Shown one piece after another: positions 5,048-5,935 of a DNA stretch of 5,935 nucleotides (the first letter of the stretch is position 1; every line of letters begins with the position of its first letter). A model generated the notes under the pieces. The model had not been told where the DNA came from. It saw only the letters and a program-made list of their open reading frames with translations, and did no database searches. A program made the translations under genes and the position numbers. Origin of the DNA: an uncultured Oscillospiraceae bacterium. Its GTDB lineage: Bacteria > Bacillota > Clostridia > Oscillospirales > Oscillospiraceae. The stretch covers positions 1 through 5,935 of the forward strand of contig CAKTRJ010000060.1 in NCBI GenBank assembly GCA_934597345.1, written 5' to 3'.

Positions 5048-5935
5048 TTATTCATTGGTGTAGTTATCGAAGTAACCCTGGATGTAGATGATGGGCGTGC
5101 CCTTGTCGCCGCTGCCGCTGGTCAGATCGCACAGGGAGCCGATCAGGTCGGTGAGGTTGCGGGGCGTGGTGCCCTCGGACACCATGTTGCCCACCAGACT
5201 GACCTTGGCGTCCTTCTGGCGGATCTTCTCGGCCACGGCCTTCTGCAGGGCCTCGCCGGTCAGGTCGCCGAAATCGTGGTCGGCCAGATACTTCAGCTTC
5301 AGCTCATTGGGGGTGCCGATGAGACCGGCGGTATAGCCGGGGGCCACCACGGGGTCGGCCAGTTCCCAGATCTTACCGGCGGGATCCTTGAAAGCGCCAT
5401 CGCCGTAGACCATGGCCTCGATCTGCTTGCCGGTGGCCTGGCTCATGGCCTTGCCGATGCCCTCGGCCACGGCCATGGCGTCACGGGGGAACAGCTTGAC
5501 CCGCTCATCGTCGGCCTTGTTGCTGCCCAGCAGGCCATATTGGGGGTTATAGCCGCTGCCGTCCACGGGGGCGGTCAGCAGGTCGTCCAGCCCCAGCACC
5601 GTTTTGGCCCCGGCGGCCTTCAGCAGGCGCTTGCTGCGCTCGCGGGTATGGATGTCGCAGCAGATCACGGTGTCGGTATAGTCCAGCACCGCTTGTACAC
5701 GGTTGGCGAACACGATCTCCGCCTCGGCGCCGGCGGCCTCGATGATGGACTTATAGTAATCCACATAATCCACACCGGTGAAGGGATGGATCACCGCGCC
5801 GAAGGCGTCACGGAAGCGCTTCAGATCCAGCACGTCGTGCCAGGGGTCGATGCCTGCCTCGTCCAGCTGATCCATGGACACCAGATGGTTGCCCACCTCG
5901 TCGGAGGGATAGCTGAGCATCAGCACCACCTTCTT
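5048..5935 (-). CDS. CofE / F420-0:L-glutamate ligase family protein, 5' end outside window
   Basis: The C-terminal 295 residues are visible and the frame stays open past the window edge, so the start codon is missing; about 100 N-terminal residues are probably outside. The sequence matches, from memory, the clostridial branch of the F420 ligase family (PF01996): LSYPSDEVGNHLV near the left edge of the visible part, then TVICCDIHTRERSKRLLKAAG, DGSGYNPQYGLLGSNK, ELADPVVAPGYTAGLIGTPN and the C-terminal IGSLCDLTSGSGDKGTPIIY. In archaea and actinobacteria CofE adds gamma-linked glutamates to the F420 precursor using GTP. Most Firmicutes are not known to make F420, so the real substrate here is uncertain and ligation of glutamate to another acceptor is possible. 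It converges on the SDR gene and ends with its own terminator. Confidence 0.75.
   Translation of the reverse strand, partial: KKVVLMLSYPSDEVGNHLVSMDQLDEAGIDPWHDVLDLKRFRDAFGAVIHPFTGVDYVDYYKSIIEAAGAEAEIVFANRVQAVLDYTDTVICCDIHTRERSKRLLKAAGAKTVLGLDDLLTAPVDGSGYNPQYGLLGSNKADDERVKLFPRDAMAVAEGIGKAMSQATGKQIEAMVYGDGAFKDPAGKIWELADPVVAPGYTAGLIGTPNELKLKYLADHDFGDLTGEALQKAVAEKIRQKDAKVSLVGNMVSEGTTPRNLTDLIGSLCDLTSGSGDKGTPIIYIQGYFDNYTNE

Noticed and set aside
5037..5049. AACG-N5-CGTT inverted repeat as part of a terminator
   Set aside because: The 4-base arms are too short to be meaningful, it overlaps the ligase stop codon, and no T-run follows on either strand.

Overview
The window looks like ordinary chromosome from a GC-rich, low-oxygen Firmicute, most likely an Oscillospiraceae/Ruminococcaceae-type gut Clostridium. 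This is inferred from high-GC coding sequence with AT-rich intergenic gaps, strong AGGAGG-type ribosome binding sites, a YitT-family membrane protein, a YmfI-like reductase and a clostridial CofE-type ligase. No species can be named from the sequence alone.

Layout. A tRNA-Thr(TGT) gene lies at the left edge on the minus strand with its own promoter (about 1-122). Two short overlapping plus-strand genes follow (197-683): a small helical protein of unknown function and a protein that is little more than a sigma-70 region 4 DNA-binding domain. A TTGACA-17-TATAAT promoter then drives a YitT-family membrane protein (785-1669). Its leader carries an in-frame AUG-UGA start-stop pair just before the start codon.

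A perfect-palindrome bidirectional terminator (1682-1717) separates yitT from a convergent minus-strand block: an OmpR-type response regulator (3421-4092), its membrane histidine kinase (2086-3417) and, 112 bases further on, an 80-residue PepSY-like protein without a signal peptide (1731-1973). The regulator and kinase form an operon with 3 bases between them. The PepSY-like gene may be the third gene of that operon or have its own promoter.

The two-component promoter is back-to-back with the promoter of an SDR reductase (4265-4999), FabG-like and probably YmfI-like. The two -35 boxes are only 8 bases apart. The last gene (5048 to the window edge, minus strand) is the C-terminal part of a CofE/F420-0:L-glutamate ligase family protein. 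It converges on the SDR gene and ends at an intrinsic terminator.

How the genes work together: only the regulator-kinase pair, possibly with the PepSY-like protein, is a clear functional unit. The other genes look like independently transcribed housekeeping or accessory genes. I see no CRISPR array, insertion sequence, toxin-antitoxin pair or defence system, and no clear undescribed multi-gene system. The best leads are the AUG-UGA leader, the CxxC in the kinase sensor domain, the cytoplasmic PepSY-like partner and the dyads near the regulated promoters.
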